A DNA stretch of 64,000 nucleotides from Nannochloris sp. 'desiccata'. Lineage: Eukaryota > Chlorophyta > Trebouxiophyceae > Chlorellales > Chlorellaceae. The stretch's first letter is position 1. Every line of letters starts with the position of its first letter. A model generated the notes under the pieces. That model was given only the letters and a program-made list of their open reading frames with translations, searched no databases and was not told where the DNA came from. The stretch lies in contig JAGTXX020000004.1 in the NCBI GenBank assembly GCA_019044685.2, forward strand, positions 1,009,200-1,073,199, in the 5' to 3' direction. Shown here one piece after another: positions 29,618 through 41,446 of this stretch. A program made the translations under genes and the position numbers.

Positions 29618-30987
29618 TTAATGTTTAGCAGCAAAATCACGCATAAACTGTGCCAGCATCTTCACACCTTCAAGAGGCATTGAATTATAAATAGACGCAC
29701 GCATACCACCAACGCTGCGATGACCCTTCAACTGCTGCATACCAACCTTGGCAGCTTCAGCAATAAATTCCTTCTCCAAATCAGCAGATTTAGGGATAGT
29801 AAATGGCACATTCATTAAAGAACGAACCGCAGGATCTACAGGAGAGTTGTAAAATCCATTTGAACCGTCAATGGTATCATAAAGAATTTTACCTTTAGCA
29901 GCATTGGCCTTGCCAACAGCAGCCAGACCACCATCAGTGATCATTTTGGCGAACACAAGACCACACATGTAGATAGTCCAGCAAGGAGGGGTGTTGTACA
30001 TAGAACCTTCATCAGCCATGGTTTTGTAATCAAGCATGGTAGGGCAGATGGCGCGAGAGTTGCCAATAAGATCCTCACGGACAATTACCATAGTACATCC
30101 TGCAGGGCCAATGTTCTTTTGTGCTCCAGCGTAAATAATGCCAAATTTAGAGACATCAACAGGCTTGGAGCAAAAGTTGGAAGACATGTCGGCAACAAGA
30201 ATTTTATCACCGACATTAGGAGGAGTCTGGAATTCAACACCTTGGATGGTTTCATTATCGCAGTAGTGGACATACTTGGCGTCAGGGGAAAACTTCCAGG
30301 TGCCAGCAGCAGGGACGGACTTGTTGTCACCAGTAGCGACGATGTTAACGTTGCAATATTTCTTGGCTTCAGAAGCAGCCTTTTTGGACCAAGAGCCTGT
30401 GATAATGTAGTCCACGGTATCTCCTTCTTGAGTGAGGTTTAAAGGGATGGCAGCAAATTGGGTAGAAGCGCCACCTTGTAAGAAGAGGAGCTTGTAGTTG
30501 TCGGGAATGTTAAGGAGAGTGCGGAGGTCAGCTTCAGCTTTTTTAGCGATTCCGTCGAACTCCTTGCCACGATGGGACATTTCCATGACGGACATACCAC
30601 TGCCGTTCCAGTTTAAGAGCTCGTCCTGAGCCTGCTCCAAGACATCAATGGGGAGGCAGGCGGGGCCGGCACTGAAGTTAAAGACACGGTTATAAGGTTG
30701 GCCAGTTGAGGCGTTCACACGCACAGATGTCTGCATGACGAATTATTTGGACAATTTGGTCGGGTTTTTTTTTGCATCAGAGCTCCTTAAAAGCATCAAC
30801 TCTATGCCAGCTCAAGTCGAGCATTTCAAATTTCAAATTGATGACAACCCGAAACGAATACAGTTTGTCTACTAACCTGGCGACCGACAGCAGCATTGAC
30901 AGCTACGCGCTTCTGGGCATGCAAAGCCTTGCCAGCCATAACACCGGACTGGCCCAGGCCAACGCTTACAGATGCTTTAGCAGACAT
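29618..30987 (-). CDS. PSAT: phosphoserine aminotransferase, plastid-targeted
   Basis: Two exons, 30987-30877 and 30730-29618 (intron 146 bp, GTTAGT...ATGCAG), 407 residues. PLP enzyme of the phosphorylated serine pathway: 3-phosphohydroxypyruvate plus glutamate to phosphoserine. Exon 1 (37 residues, Ala, Val, Ser and basic residues, no acidic ones) looks like a plastid transit peptide. The mature part starts [15 protein letters not shown] and has [48 protein letters not shown], the PLP-lysine region [13 protein letters not shown], and [14 protein letters not shown] near the end. It closely resembles the plant enzymes. An ATG inside the acceptor region (30736) is not the start, because splicing into exon 2 leaves it in the intron. 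Confidence 0.93.
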
Positions 30988-31301
30988 TTTTTTGTAATAA
31001 CTAAGCACGCGGGTATCTATTGTTTTAAACGAAACAGCAAATATTTACAGAGAAGTCCAATATATGCGCAAACAAGCAATCGCCGCTTTGATGACATCAA
31101 ATCTGCCCGATTTTCGAGCGTTAAGAAAAAATTCCAGCTCCGCCGCCTGCGCATTTATCGGCTACTGTTATACCACGAAGGCACTCATTTTATATAACGT
31201 TTGTTGCTAAAATCTGGAGAACCCGTACCTGTGTGTGATTAACCAGCAGGCATAAAGATTCTCCTGGAACCAAAGGATTCAATTAAAAAAACTTGGGCCC
31301 A
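30988..31301. promoter_or_regulatory. divergent upstream region between PSAT and HAS1-type helicase
   Basis: A 314-base gap between two divergent genes; no other coding signal seen. It becomes AT-rich toward both starts. Confidence 0.4.
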
Positions 31302-33167
31302 ATGGATGGGGTCAGTAAAGTAAGAAATCTGAAGAAAAAGCAAAAAAAGATCCAAGGTATGCTGATGTAAAAGTTACGGCGGATTTCAATATTCTTTTGG
31401 GGTGCATGCAAGATTTCATTCAGAGAGAGATTCAAATGTTTTTTGCATACTCACACCATTTTGCATTCACATTACGCAGAAAATGGAGCTTCTGTATCTG
31501 ACGAGAAAATAGATAAGCGTAAACGCAATGCTGTAAGTGAGGAAGAAGAGGAGGAGGCGCCCATGGCTGCCCCCGCCTCTGCAGACAAACCTTCAACAAA
31601 GAAAGCTAAGAAAGGATGTCCCCAGATAGAATTGGAGCGCCATGCTGTCAGTGTTAGCGGCATCATGTCTGCACAAACATTCGATCAGTTGGAACTCACA
31701 CAACAGACTCGTGATGCCATCAACGACATGGGCTTTACTCAAATGACTGAAGTACAAGCACGTACCATACCCCAGCTCCTTCTCGGCCGTGATGTTCTCG
31801 GAGCAGCTAAAACTGGATCTGGAAAGACTTTAGCATTCTTAATTCCTTGCGTTGAAGTTCTCCATCGTGCTAAATTTATGCCTCGCAATGGAACTGGCGC
31901 CATCGTTATCTCACCAACTCGTGAATTGGCTCTACAAATTTACAATGTGGCTAGGGATTTGATGAAACATCATACACAGACACATGGTATGGTTATGGGT
32001 GGTGCGAATCGTCGTACTGAGGCTGAACGTTTAGTCAAAGGAACTAATTTGCTTGTCGCCACTCCCGGCCGCTTATTGGATCACCTTCAGAATACTAAAG
32101 GTTTCGTGTACCGTAGTTTAGCATGTTTGGTTATCGATGAAGCAGACCGTATCCTTGAAATTGGGTTTGAAGAAGAAATGAGGCAGATTATTAAAATCTT
32201 GCCAAAAGATAGACAGACGATGTTATTTTCAGCAACTCAAACTACGAAAGTTGAAGATTTAGCTCGTTTATCGTTTAAACGCCAGCCTCTGTACGTCGGT
32301 GTGGATGATTCTGGAGCTGAAGCAACACGAGAAGGTCTTGAACAAGGGTATTGCGTAGTTCCAGCGGATAAAAGATTTTTATTACTCTTTACCTTTTTAC
32401 GGAAAAATCAAGGAAAGAAGGTAATGGTGTTTTTCTCTTCTTGCAATAGCGTCAAATTCCACGCAGATTTGTTAAATTACATTGATCTCCCTGTCAATGC
32501 TATTCACGGCAAACAAAAGCAAGCAAAGCGTACTACTACTTTCTTTGAATTTTGTCAAGCCGATTCGGGTGTCTTGCTCTGTACAGATGTTGCTGCACGT
32601 GGTCTTGATATCCCTGCAGTTGATTGGATTATTCAATACGATCCCCCGGATGATCCTAGAGAATACATCCATCGTGTAGGCCGTACCGCCAGAGGACAAG
32701 AGGGCACTGGCCGCGCTCTGCTCATGCTGCTGCCCGAAGAATTAGGCTTTTTGAAATACTTGAAAGCGGCAAAAGTTCCCTTGAATGAGTATGATTTTCC
32801 ACCAAATAAGCTTGCTAATGTCCAAGCACAGCTGGAAAAACTCGTGGAAAAGAATTATTATTTACACCAGGCAGCCAAAGAAGCGTTTAGATCTTATATT
32901 CTGGCCTACAATTCTCATGGCTTGAAGGATACTTTTAATATTCATTCTTTGGATTTGAAGGCAGTAGCCAAGGCATTTGGATTTGCTATGCCTCCCAGGG
33001 TCAATGTGAACATTGAAAGCAAAGCTGCGCATTCTAGAAAGGCGCATAAATCTGGTCAGGCTGCTGATTACAGTCGTAGCAATAAAAAGAGTGGCCATGC
33101 GTTTTCTGCTGCAAACCCTTATGGAAAGAAGGATGCGGGAGATACGAGACAGTTTGTTAGAAATTAA
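31302..33167 (+). CDS. HAS1: DEAD-box RNA helicase, HAS1/DDX18 type
   Basis: Two exons, 31302-31356 and 31480-33167 (intron 123 bp), 580 residues. HAS1/DDX18 (plant RH27/RH51) remodels pre-ribosomes in the nucleolus. Exon 1 is basic ([16 protein letters not shown]). After an acidic, Lys-rich leader come all helicase motifs: [10 protein letters not shown], Ia [34 protein letters not shown] and [14 protein letters not shown]1-type traits are the lead motif [28 protein letters not shown], and the C-terminal extension with [22 protein letters not shown]. The frame is open from an ATG at 31443, but the spliced exon 1 gives a better N-terminus. TGTAA follows at about 33202. Confidence 0.93.
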
Positions 33168-33389
33168 AAGTATTTTACGTGTATCCCCTTATCTCTAGTT
33201 TATGTAAAAGCAACAAGGTGGGAACTCATTCTTTGAGATAAACGCGAAGCAAACACAGACACGAAGAACAGTGTACATTTTACAGTATCACAATTTTCTT
33301 AGTAAATTTCAATAGAAAAGAAGGAAGCTATTAATTACAACGAGAGTATATATACTTCATTAGGGTAACTATTCCAAAAATGATATACA

Positions 33390-34988
33390 TTACTTCTTAG
33401 AAACGCGAGGGGCAATGGCAGCAGACACTTCTCTCAATTTCTTTTCCAATTGATTGACCACCCGCTGATCACTTAAAACCTCTTTTTCAAGATAAATTTC
33501 CTCTTCTTGAGCCTCTTTAAGTTCTGATGCAGCTTTTTCTGCCACAGCTACAGCCTTGGAGATGATATTAAGAGCTTGTGCAGCTGCTCTAAGAAGGCTA
33601 GATGCTTCTTTTTCGGCAGATTTATAAGCAGTAGCAGCATCCTTGGCATCAGCCGCTGCTTCAGTAGCTGCAGCAGCAAGCTCTTGGAATGATTCCCGAG
33701 CAGCTGCTTGGCGTTGTTGTGCCGCTTCGCGTTCAGCTTGTGCTGCAGCTTGCGCCCTACGACGCTCCTCGGCAGCTTCCTCTCTAGCGCGACGATGGTC
33801 CTCTTCTGCCTGAGCACGGGCGGCAGCGGCAGCAGCAGCAGCCTCGCGGCGTTCCTCATCAGCTACAGCTTTGGCTGCAGCACGCTCCGCTGCCAACTCT
33901 TCTCTAGTTTTGCGCTGTGGTGCGGCTGTTGGTGCGGTAGCTACTCTACCTCCACCACGAATTTGTGTGCCACTTTGGATACTGCTACGACCACCGCCAC
34001 GGGTTTTGTTTACTTGGCCACCTCGGGCAGCGACTGACCTCTCAGCCTGAGTTGCAGTGCCTGCAGATTTTTTAAAGCTAACAAAATTAAACGAGGGTAA
34101 AGACAGCGCTCCACGAGGCCTGGCATCTTCATCATCATCTTCAGTATCATCACCGACAGCTACAGGTGCTGCTCTAGCTTTAAATTTCTGCTGTCTTATT
34201 GGTGCAGCCACTGCTACTTCACCTTCTTCGTCTACTTCGTCTTCAGCATCTTCTTCACCATCAACTCTAACAAACACATAAAAGGATCCTTCATCGCCTT
34301 CCTTTTGAGGCAATGCCTTTGCTACTCGGATACGTTCATCAAGGTAAGCTACTTCAATTAAACGAGTAGGAGGGCCTCCAACTGCACCATCTTTCTTACC
34401 AACTTGACCAGGGAAGGTAATTTGAAACGTAGTTTCGTTAATAGGTTCAATTTCTCCTTCTTGACGAGCAGAGCCAGGTACAAAACCGAGTGCTTTGTAA
34501 CTGACTTCATTGATACATACATTAGGCTCAGCAATGACTTGAGTAGCACGTTGGCCGGGGAAAACAGCACGTCCAATAGGGGAACGGAAAGGGCCACCTG
34601 CAGTTGTAGGCTTGGAAGCATAGACAACTTCCCATTCTCCGAAGATCAAGTCGGAGCGGAGAGGAGAGCGCATGCAGTATTCAGAAAGCTCATCTACGAG
34701 TTCTTCAATTTCTTCTTTACGAATGGCAGATGCTTTTAATCCTGCTTCAGTTCCGCGAGTAAGCTCCAGCAGTTCCTCAACAAGCTCAGCAGTGCGGGCG
34801 GGTTTCTTCAATGTTTTGCCGGCCACTGGAGTGAGGAAATCTAAGAGGCCAGCGCGGGTAACTATATGGGTCCCTGGGCGAGACATATTTGATCTAGACG
34901 AGACACGGGAGGAATGCCTCAATGCAATAACAACAGATGGCCGACCAGCGAATGCCGAACATGTTGCAGCATTTGTGTTTCTCATCAT
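33390..34988 (-). CDS. plastid-lipid-associated (fibrillin/PAP) protein with long coiled-coil tail
   Basis: Single exon, 532 residues. Fibrillins bind lipids at plastoglobules and thylakoids. Residues 1-45 (Ser, Arg, Ala and Thr, few acidic) fit a transit peptide. The PAP domain (~50-245) is recognised from TAELVEELLELTRGTEAGL, FGEWEVVYASKPTTAGGPFRSPIGRAVFPGQ, FQITFPGQV and the closing YLDERIRVAKA...FYVFVRV. Unusual: the protein continues for almost 300 more residues, first acidic, then RGG/Gln-rich, then ~180 residues of highly charged Ala/Glu/Arg/Gln coiled coil (REELAAERAAAKAVADEERR and onward). Ordinary fibrillins of ~25-35 kDa lack this. The adjacent MCM4 gene diverges from a 289-base shared promoter. 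TGTAA motifs lie downstream. Confidence 0.85.
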   Translation of the reverse strand: MMRNTNAATCSAFAGRPSVVIALRHSSRVSSRSNMSRPGTHIVTRAGLLDFLTPVAGKTLKKPARTAELVEELLELTRGTEAGLKASAIRKEEIEELVDELSEYCMRSPLRSDLIFGEWEVVYASKPTTAGGPFRSPIGRAVFPGQRATQVIAEPNVCINEVSYKALGFVPGSARQEGEIEPINETTFQITFPGQVGKKDGAVGGPPTRLIEVAYLDERIRVAKALPQKEGDEGSFYVFVRVDGEEDAEDEVDEEGEVAVAAPIRQQKFKARAAPVAVGDDTEDDDEDARPRGALSLPSFNFVSFKKSAGTATQAERSVAARGGQVNKTRGGGRSSIQSGTQIRGGGRVATAPTAAPQRKTREELAAERAAAKAVADEERREAAAAAAAARAQAEEDHRRAREEAAEERRRAQAAAQAEREAAQQRQAAARESFQELAAAATEAAADAKDAATAYKSAEKEASSLLRAAAQALNIISKAVAVAEKAASELKEAQEEEIYLEKEVLSDQRVVNQLEKKLREVSAAIAPRVSKK

Positions 34989-35277
34989 AGCAGATTTCCT
35001 TGGCAGCTTTTACAGAGATCTCGATGATAGCCCTAATCCCAAATTGGTCCAGTTTATTAAGTAAAATGACTTGCTGGAGATAGGAATCTGGAGGATAGAA
35101 TGAAAATTCGGTTCAATGGCATGGAATTTGTACCTCCGCGGTACAGAAATTCAAATATTCAAACGAAAAAGGAATTATAGAATTCCTGTTTAGCAGTTAG
35201 ACCACATCGAGAACGCAGTAACTTTTTAGATACACGTATTTTCGACCCGTAGATATTGCCCAGAGAGGCTTACTACG
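34989..35277. promoter_or_regulatory. divergent promoter between fibrillin-like gene and MCM4
   Basis: A 289-base gap between divergent genes. No further gene is supported. Confidence 0.4.
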
Positions 35278-38193
35278 ATGTCTGACAACGACCAGCCATC
35301 TGGAGCTGGGAGCTTAGGTGGGTTGCGGATTTAAAAATACTGGCTACCCAGCATCAAAGAGACATCATTTCTTGTACATATAAGTTTTATAATCCGCATT
35401 GCTCTTTACAGCTCGGCATATGAGCTTGGGCAAGTGATCGAGGTTCAATAATTCAAATATATTTGTATTGTTTTCTGCAGGCGCTGGAGTATCTCCTGCT
35501 CCGCCTAGCGCTGCTCGCACTGTGAGCCGCTCAGGAGCACAACCCACTCCCGGAGGTAGTGTTATGGGAACACCGCACAGCCTGGCCTTTGGTGGAGGAT
35601 CACAAGGAGGACCTCTCAACACTGGTCGTCGTAGCTCCGCTGGACTCACTCCTCGTGCAGATCTGGGATTCTACGGGGGTTATATTGGATTCCAGCACTT
35701 GCAGAACTCTGGAGGTCGTCGTAGCAGCTTGGCTCCATCGGTAAGAATTCAAACTCACCTGCAGCTATAATTGTTACAAGTTTCTTATTGAAGCCCTATA
35801 ACGCATCCAAAAATGCAACGAGTAGCGGTACAGTAGTGCATATTTTTTTAATACCATATCCTCTATTTTACTTTTGCCAGGAGTCTGGTCTTGCTAGTGA
35901 AGATCTTGATGGTGACCCCGAGGCCACTTACATCTGGGGGACCAACCTTACTGTAGCCCGTGTCATGTCTCGCTTCAATGCTTTCATTCGTGGATTCAAT
36001 GAACGTGCTGGAGATGAACCCAAGTATATGCAATTGCTTGCTGAGACTCGTGCTCGTGGTGAAGTTTCTTTCAACGTCGATGCCAGTCACTTGCACTCTT
36101 TCGATCCTACTCTCTATCAATGGACTGTTTCTTTCCCCGTCGAGACTGTCCCCATTTATGATTACCAGCTTGCCTTGATTGCATGTGAATTGGAAGGTGT
36201 CGCTGACCCTGATTCTCTGGACCGGCCTTTACAGACCCGCATCTATAATCTTGCCACTACCAGGGTTATCAGGGACTTGGATCCCTCTGATGTTGGCACT
36301 CTCGTATCTATCTCTGGTATGGTTACCCGCACATCTTCTGTTATACCTGATCAATCTTTGGCATGCTTCCGTTGCACTAAGTGCAACCACGAAGCCATCA
36401 CTCGTAACGACCGTGGCAACATCGATGAACCTTCAAAATGCCCTAATGCTGCATGTGGATCTCGTTTCAGCATGCAATTGATATACAATTGCTCTGCATT
36501 TGTTGATAAACAGCTGATTAAGCTCCAAGAAGCTCCTGATGATATTCCTGAGGGTGAGACTCCACACACTGTCTCTATGTTTACTCGCCAAGATCTTGTT
36601 GATTGCACCAAGCCTGGTGATAGGGTGACTGTTGTAGGTATCTACCGTGCACAACCTGTGCGTACCAACCCTCGTTCTCGTGAAGTCAAATCTATTTTCA
36701 AGACTTTTATCGATGTGATGCATGTTGAAAAGGACGGAGCAGCAGATTCTTTATTCTCTTTGTTGGCGGATGAGACTCAGGCTGCTACCCCTGCTGGGCT
36801 TGAAGGTGATGAAAATGTACCTCCTGGTGCTTCGCTTCCTCAAGGTACCTTTGGTGCTGATGGTGCTGGTTTGCTCAATGGTTCTAATATGACGGCCGAG
36901 CAGGTTGAGGCCAAGCGTGCTGAGTTCAGAGAGTTGGCTGCTTCTCCTGATGTCTATGAGCGCCTTGCTGCGTCTCTCGCTCCCTCTATTTGGCAATTGG
37001 AGGATGCTAAAAAAGGTCTTCTCTGCCAGCTTTTTGGCGGTGTCTCTAAAGCTCTGCCCGGTGGCCGTACTCGTGGAGAATTAAACGTACTCCTTGTTGG
37101 CGACCCTGGTGTATCTAAATCTCAAATTTTGGGTTATGTACATAAAATCGCACCTCGTGGTATTTATACATCTGGCAAAGGGTCCTCTGCTGTCGGTTTA
37201 ACTGCCTATGTGACTAGAGACCCCGAGACCCGTGAAATGGTACTGGAAAGTGGTGCTTTGGTACTTTCTGATCGTGGTGTATGCTGCATTGACGAGTTTG
37301 ATAAAATGAGTGATGCTGCCCGTAGTACTCTTCACGAAGTGATGGAACAGCAGACTATCTCTGTAGCTAAAGCCGGGATCATCGCCACCTTGAATGCACG
37401 TACCTCAGTGCTTGCTGCTGCAAATCCTGTGGGATCACGTTACAACCCTGCTTTGTCTATTGTAGACAATCTCTCACTCCCTCCTTCCCTTATGTCCCGT
37501 TTCGATCTCATATATCTCCTTTTGGATAAAGCTGATGAGGCCAACGACAGACGTCTTGCCCGCCATCTTATTGCCCTGTATGGAGATGTTGAGAGTTTGG
37601 GTAACGCTGCTGCTGCACCTGTACCTGCAGAGTTATTGCGTGGATACGTTTCCTTCGCACGTGCTACTTGCCAGCCTAAACTCACCCCTGAATCTGCACA
37701 AACGCTGGCTAATGCCTACGCCGACATGCGTGCTTTAGGTATGAGTCGCAGAACTGTCTCTGCCACACCCCGCCAATTGGAATCTCTCATCCGTTTGTCT
37801 GAATCTTTGGCTCGTATGCGTCTTGCTGAATGGGTTGAAGAGTCTGATGTAGAAGAGGCTGTGCGTTTAATGCGTGTAGCTCTCCAACAATCTTCTGTTG
37901 ATCCCCGCACTGGGCAGATTGATATGGATGTAATTCAAACTGGTGTATCTGCTGCTGATCGTACTGCTAGGGCACAGCTGGCTACTAAATTAAGAGAACT
38001 GTTGGAAGGACGCTCTGGTAATGGCGGTGCTGGTAACCAGAACCAGCAGGGTGCCCGTATTGCTGATTTGGTGGAGGAGCTAGGTGCTGCTGCTGGAGTG
38101 GCGGTGAGCGAGAGAGATGTTCAGGCTGCTTTGGCTGAGCTTCAAGGGGAAGTTCGAGTAACTGCAGGACGTGTTACTCTTGCTCGTGGTTAA
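35278..38193 (+). CDS. MCM4: DNA replication licensing factor MCM4
   Basis: Three exons, 35278-35317, 35481-35740 and 35881-38193, 870 residues, the usual MCM4 size. A subunit of the MCM2-7 replicative helicase. The N-terminal ~100 residues are Ser, Gly, Pro and Arg-rich (the regulatory tail of MCM4). Then come YIWGTNLTVARVMSRF, the OB-fold with a CX2C...CX4C zinc finger (CFRCTKC, KCPNAACGSRFSM), and LIKLQEAPDDIPEGETPHTV. The AAA+ core has Walker A GDPGVSKSQILGY, Walker B CCIDEFDKMSD and the arginine finger SRFDLIYLL. A winged-helix-like C-terminus follows. MCM4 rather than another paralogue is shown by the YIWGTN start, ISGMVTRTSSVIPDQ and the GIYRAQPVRTNPRSR segment. Confidence 0.93.
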
Positions 38194-38349
38194 ATATTTC
38201 TTCTTAGTTTGACATACTTCACCCTGTCCTTCACTTTTTCTTTGTTTTCTTTGTTTCTCTACAATTTCTATGACCGACCTGTTCCCAAACCCTATTATTA
38301 AATAATAACAATGCTATATACGCATATATTCAGATTGAAGTCAAAAAGC

Positions 38350-39054
38350 TTAATTGCCAGGCAAGTTGCGCTTCTCTCTTTCCTTCTGCATCTGCACCGC
38401 CTGCAAATCATACCTAGTTTGAAGAGCACTCAAGGCATCTAAACATTGCACCTGCTCTTCTGTAGTGGTATCATCAATTACATACATATAGGTGGATCTA
38501 ATAGATATCCTCTCCAAAGGCATCACAAATATTCCATCTCGTTTCGTTTCTACTCTTTCCATTGACGCCAAAGCTTCAATCCCCTTTGTGACTTCCCCAA
38601 AAATGGCATACTGCATATCTAAATGCGGCGCAGCACCTAAAAGAATAGAGAATGAGGACCCACCAGAATTAGGGTCATCTGATCGAGCCATAGACAAAAT
38701 GCCAACGCGTTCATGCTTGACCTCAGGTAGCACTTCAAGCGGGACTCGTTTCTCAGCTTCAGCTTTTTGGATAGGGTCTAATGGAACTTCACGCGCATTG
38801 GTGATTTCCGATACCTGTGCTACAAATCCAGAATCTACCCTAAAAAAATCAACGCTATTGTATGCTCCTAGGTCTCCAAGCTTAATTATGTGGGCGACTG
38901 TAATGGGGGCAACGTCGGGATAAAAAGCCATATGGATGCTGCCATGGTCAGTTTGAAAAACCATCCGCTCTTTGCTCAAGCGTAGTTTGGGGTTTGAATT
39001 TACGGAAGTGACGGTCAGCACTGCAAGGAGCATGGACAAACGAGCGAGCTTCAT
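38350..39054 (-). CDS. secretory cyclophilin-like peptidyl-prolyl isomerase (CYP23 type)
   Basis: Single exon, 234 residues. The first ~20 residues (MKLARLSMLLAVLTVTSVNS) are a clear signal peptide. The cyclophilin fold follows: VFQTDHGSIHMAFYPDVAPITVAHIIKL, FFRVDSGFVAQVSE, SMARSDDPNSGGSSFSILLG and HLDMQYAIFGEVTKGIEAL. Compared with typical cyclophilins the active-site strand FHRIIPGFMIQGGD has become FFRVDSGFVAQVSE: the Arg is kept, His is Phe and Gln-Gly-Gly is Gln-Val-Ser, so isomerase activity is doubtful. A plant family with signal peptide and this pattern is CYP23. The C-terminus is a helix ending in a basic stretch. It shares a divergent promoter with the gene at 41630, now split by a LINE. 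Confidence 0.75.
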   Translation of the reverse strand: MKLARLSMLLAVLTVTSVNSNPKLRLSKERMVFQTDHGSIHMAFYPDVAPITVAHIIKLGDLGAYNSVDFFRVDSGFVAQVSEITNAREVPLDPIQKAEAEKRVPLEVLPEVKHERVGILSMARSDDPNSGGSSFSILLGAAPHLDMQYAIFGEVTKGIEALASMERVETKRDGIFVMPLERISIRSTYMYVIDDTTTEEQVQCLDALSALQTRYDLQAVQMQKEREKRNLPGN

Positions 39055-39234
39055 TTGTCAGATCACTTTTCCGGATATTAATAATTGCAAAAGTTTAGGT
39101 CGTTATGTTCCACGCCTTCGAAATAATATCGATGGACTCAAAGATTATGCAAATTATCAATGTGAAGACAGCAACGGAAGGCTTAGCACATATCTACACT
39201 CTGTCCTAAAAGGCGCTCAGCGGCTGATCAGACC

Positions 39235-39247
39235 TCGAGACCTCAAG
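39235..39247. repeat. target-site duplication, left copy (TCGAGACCTCAAG)
   Basis: Thirteen bases, TCGAGACCTCAAG, identical to 41447-41459. They bracket the LINE fragment exactly, as a target-site duplication made on insertion would. Confidence 0.8.
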
Positions 39248-41446
39248 AGAGAGAGAGAGAGAATTACAGCCTTTAGCACAGAGAATGCGCTCTACTGCCA
39301 ATCGCGATGAACGCAAAGACAGAGAAGGAAGTACAATCAGAAATATAGAATCAAAGAAGGATATGTAACAGCAAAAATCAGGAGCACTATAGACCAAAAA
39401 AACACCGCCGCTGTCGATAAAATCACATCGTCGCCTTCGAATAAACAGACATCAAAAATAAATTGATGCGAATAACTCCCTGGAGTCCTTAATCTCAAGG
39501 ACGATAAAGTTCATCATCATTCCTAACACTACGGCCTCTGCGCCCTGAACCACGAGGGCGGCCACGAGGTCTGCCAGTAGGCTGATATGGTTGAGTCAGC
39601 CCACGGTTTTTCCGGCCTCGAGGCAGGCCTCGATATGGTCCAACAGGGGCGGTATAATGACGAACATTAGGGACTCCAGTGAGTAATTCCTCGGCACGGG
39701 CAAGGCCCATGCGTTGCTTGGATCTAGGGCTGGTGCGGGGCAAGAGATGGGGGCTTGATGAGGGCAATGGTATACTTGGAACAACCGCAGCAGAAACAGG
39801 AGTGCCCGCAGGGGCGGCTGCAGAGGTAGGGGCAGCTCCGCCCATCACAAACGCGAGCCAGGCAAGGGGTTCCAGAGCACATTCCAGCCAAGGTAAACCA
39901 TTAGGAGTACCACCCTGAAGGATAAGTATGTCCTTATGATATAACTTGCCAAGTGTCTGGAGGTTCCCCTTGCCTCGGCTTCTCTGACCAGCAAGCTGGC
40001 CAAAGAGCGCTTGATAAGGGAGTCTGTCAGGGCCAAGTCTCACGACATGACCCAGCCAGAGCATACGCAGCTGCCTAGTCCTCGTCTCTATAGATGGGAG
40101 CCCGGCTCGCTGTAAAACAACCTCATTACTTATGTGATCTTTCCAGGGTATCCTGAGAATACGTCGCAGCCACCGCTGCTGGAACACCTCCAGGCGCTCA
40201 ACGTCGTTCTGTGTTAAGGGCCATGACTCAGCTCCATGTAAGAGAATGGTTAACACCAGGCTCTTATAGTAGATGAGTTTGGTTTTTAACCCAATGGCTT
40301 TACACTTCCAGAAATTGAGCAGGCGGTGAGCAGCACCGGTGGCGGCACCGATTCTCACAGTCAATTTTTTGTCTACTAAACAATCACTACTATACCAACA
40401 ACCTAAATATTTAGACGCTGAGACAACTTCTATTGGAGACCCCCCGATAAGGATCTCAGGCAGGGACGGTGCTGCCAGTTGTTGAGACTCTCCGACAAGA
40501 GAATTTTGCAGGGACGGCGCTGCAGCGTCACCCCGGAAAACAATAATTTTTGTTTTAGAGGTGCTGACTGTCATTCCCCAGCGTCTACAAATAGCCTCGA
40601 ACTTGTTGAGATACTCAGTGAGATGCTCAACTGTTAATGCAAAAGCAATAACGTCATCAGCTAAAAGTAGGTGAACCAGGTGGGCACGGTCAGCATCAGC
40701 GGGAGCAGATGGGAAGCCACGCAAATTTTTAGAGTCACGCTTATAAAAGAGTTCAACGCCAACATCCGGGCCAAGTTCAGCTAGTGTTTGACGAGCAATA
40801 ACATCCATGAAGAGATTCCAGAGAGGGTTAGACGCAGGACCACCTTGCTGAACCCCCCACGATGTGGAAAAGGGTTCAGACTTTTGACGTTTCCATTTAA
40901 CTCTGGCGGAAGTGCCACTGTGCAGATCTATAGCAATATTGATATATGTCTCATCGTAGCCATAGCTGCGCATAATGGCAGCTATAACAGCACGATCCAC
41001 CCGATCAAATGCTTTCTCAAGATCAACCAGAGTTGAATAAAGTGTCAGAGAGCGTTCTCGGCACTGGTCAAGGATACACTGTAAGGTGAATCGTTGATCG
41101 GTGCAGCTTCTTCCCATCCGGAAGCCAGCTTGTTCATCTAGAATAAGTTCTTCATTGTAGCAAAGCATTCGTCTAGCTAAGATGAGACTTTTTAGCTGGT
41201 AGAGTTTGCAACTAATTTGAATGCCACGGCGATTTTTTGCAAAGGCCACATCTCCTTTTTTTTGGAAGCGAGATAAGGTCCATAACTTTCGATAGATCAG
41301 GGAGGGAGGATTGCCAGACCTTAGATATGATGCGGTATAATAACAGATGTGCTTCAGGGGTTGCATACTTGAGCATTTCATTGCTAACTCCATTTGGGGC
41401 CAAAGCTTTCCTGTTCTTCAACTTCTTAATAGCTGCAACAGTCTCT
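39248..41446 (-). mobile_element. 5'-truncated non-LTR retrotransposon (LINE) with reverse transcriptase
   Basis: A 2.2-kb insertion between identical 13-bp repeats (39235-39247 and 41447-41459). On the minus strand it encodes most of a reverse transcriptase: a 5' segment in one frame (41421-~41260: MKNRKALAPNGVSNEMLKYA) and a 632-residue frame (41393-39495) with FRMGRSCTDQR, VDLEKAFDRVDR (catalytic Asp), GVQQGGPASNPLWNLF, LLLADDVIAF (the ADD box) and the thumb region LRRILRIPW...LRMLWLGHV. The two frames are offset at a run of eight A/T at 41256-41263. The endonuclease and ORF1 are missing, so it is 5'-truncated and inactive. The C-terminus is Pro/Arg/Gly-rich. The element's 3' end is a (TC)n tract (AGAGAG on the plus strand at 39248-39261) rather than poly(A). 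Confidence 0.9.

Noticed and set aside
30736..30736. PSAT start at the ATG overlapping the exon 2 acceptor
   Set aside because: The upstream 37-codon exon joins in phase and supplies a transit peptide; the ATG lies partly in the intron.
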